Source: Clostridiales bacterium (lineage in GTDB: Bacteria; Bacillota_A; Clostridia; Oscillospirales; Oscillospiraceae). From it: a stretch of DNA of 5,549 bases. The notes under the pieces were generated by a model. It was not told the origin of the DNA. It saw only the letters and a program-made list of their open reading frames with translations, and searched no databases. Positions 5,441 to 5,549 of the stretch are shown piece after piece (the first letter of the stretch is position 1; the number at the start of each line of letters is the position of its first letter). The DNA lies in assembly GCA_019417795.1 (NCBI GenBank), contig DXUR01000212.1:1-5549 (forward strand). The letters are read 5' to 3'. Position numbers and translations under genes: made by a program.

Positions 5441-5549
5441 TTAATCTTCCAGTTTGCCGTGGTCACAGCCGAGTGACAGATAATGCTCCATCCCTCCACC
5501 CAGCACCATCTGTGCATACTCCAAGGGCTTATTATACAGCAGCCAGTCC
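5441..5549 (-). CDS. C-terminal end of an unrecognised protein (partial)
   Basis: On the minus strand an open frame enters from the right edge and ends at TAA (5443-5441). It gives the last 35 residues of a protein that include WLLYNKPLEYAQMVLGGG and end in CDHGKLED. Codon choice is like that of the neighbouring genes (CTG, GGC, AAG), and no stop interrupts it, but the stretch is too short to be sure. I do not recognise the family. It converges on the thioesterase gene with only 10 bp between the two stop codons and no terminator between them. The start and most of the gene lie outside the window. Confidence 0.5.
   Translation of the reverse strand, partial: DWLLYNKPLEYAQMVLGGGMEHYLSLGCDHGKLED

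Overview
The window looks like part of a low-to-mid GC Gram-positive anaerobe, most likely a gut-type Clostridia (Lachnospiraceae or Oscillospiraceae). I infer this from the strong AAGGAG-type ribosome sites, the sigma-A-like promoters, and a CoA-transferase of the butyryl-CoA / 4-hydroxybutyrate type that is common in butyrate-forming clostridia. No rRNA, tRNA, CRISPR array or recognisable insertion sequence is visible.

Layout. Positions 1-374 hold no convincing complete gene. They contain scattered CGACT repeats, a possible leftward promoter near the left edge, and a rightward promoter for the first gene. Next is a LysR-type regulator (375-1241), ending in a hairpin. The 187-bp gap that follows (1242-1428) is packed with control signals: a perfect 14-bp inverted repeat holding a T-N11-A LysR box, a good sigma-A promoter about 63 bp downstream of its centre, and a 12-bp palindrome with a cre-like core just after the expected transcription start. 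That promoter should drive a tight three-gene operon: an MFS transporter (1429-2634), an alpha/beta hydrolase (2657-3559) and a CoA-transferase (3578-4912). The genes are 22 and 18 bp apart and each has its own ribosome site. A 14-bp GC-rich hairpin closes the operon. It is followed at once by a separate promoter with a perfect TATAAT, then a small hotdog-fold acyl-CoA thioesterase (5029-5430). The last 109 bp hold the 3' end of an unrecognised gene on the minus strand, converging on the thioesterase with a 10-bp gap.

Working model (inference). The transporter takes up a carboxylate or carboxylate ester or oligomer. The hydrolase, whose motifs recall the intracellular poly/oligo-3-hydroxybutyrate depolymerases of Bacillus (PhaZ type), releases the free acid. 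The CoA-transferase charges the acid with CoA from acetyl-CoA or butyryl-CoA, saving ATP. The LysR protein would switch the operon on when the acid is present, and the thioesterase may relieve trapped acyl-CoA. The substrate cannot be read from the sequence. Hydroxybutyrate-like acids or oligomers are the most specific guess, but aromatic or hydroxycinnamate-type esters are also possible.
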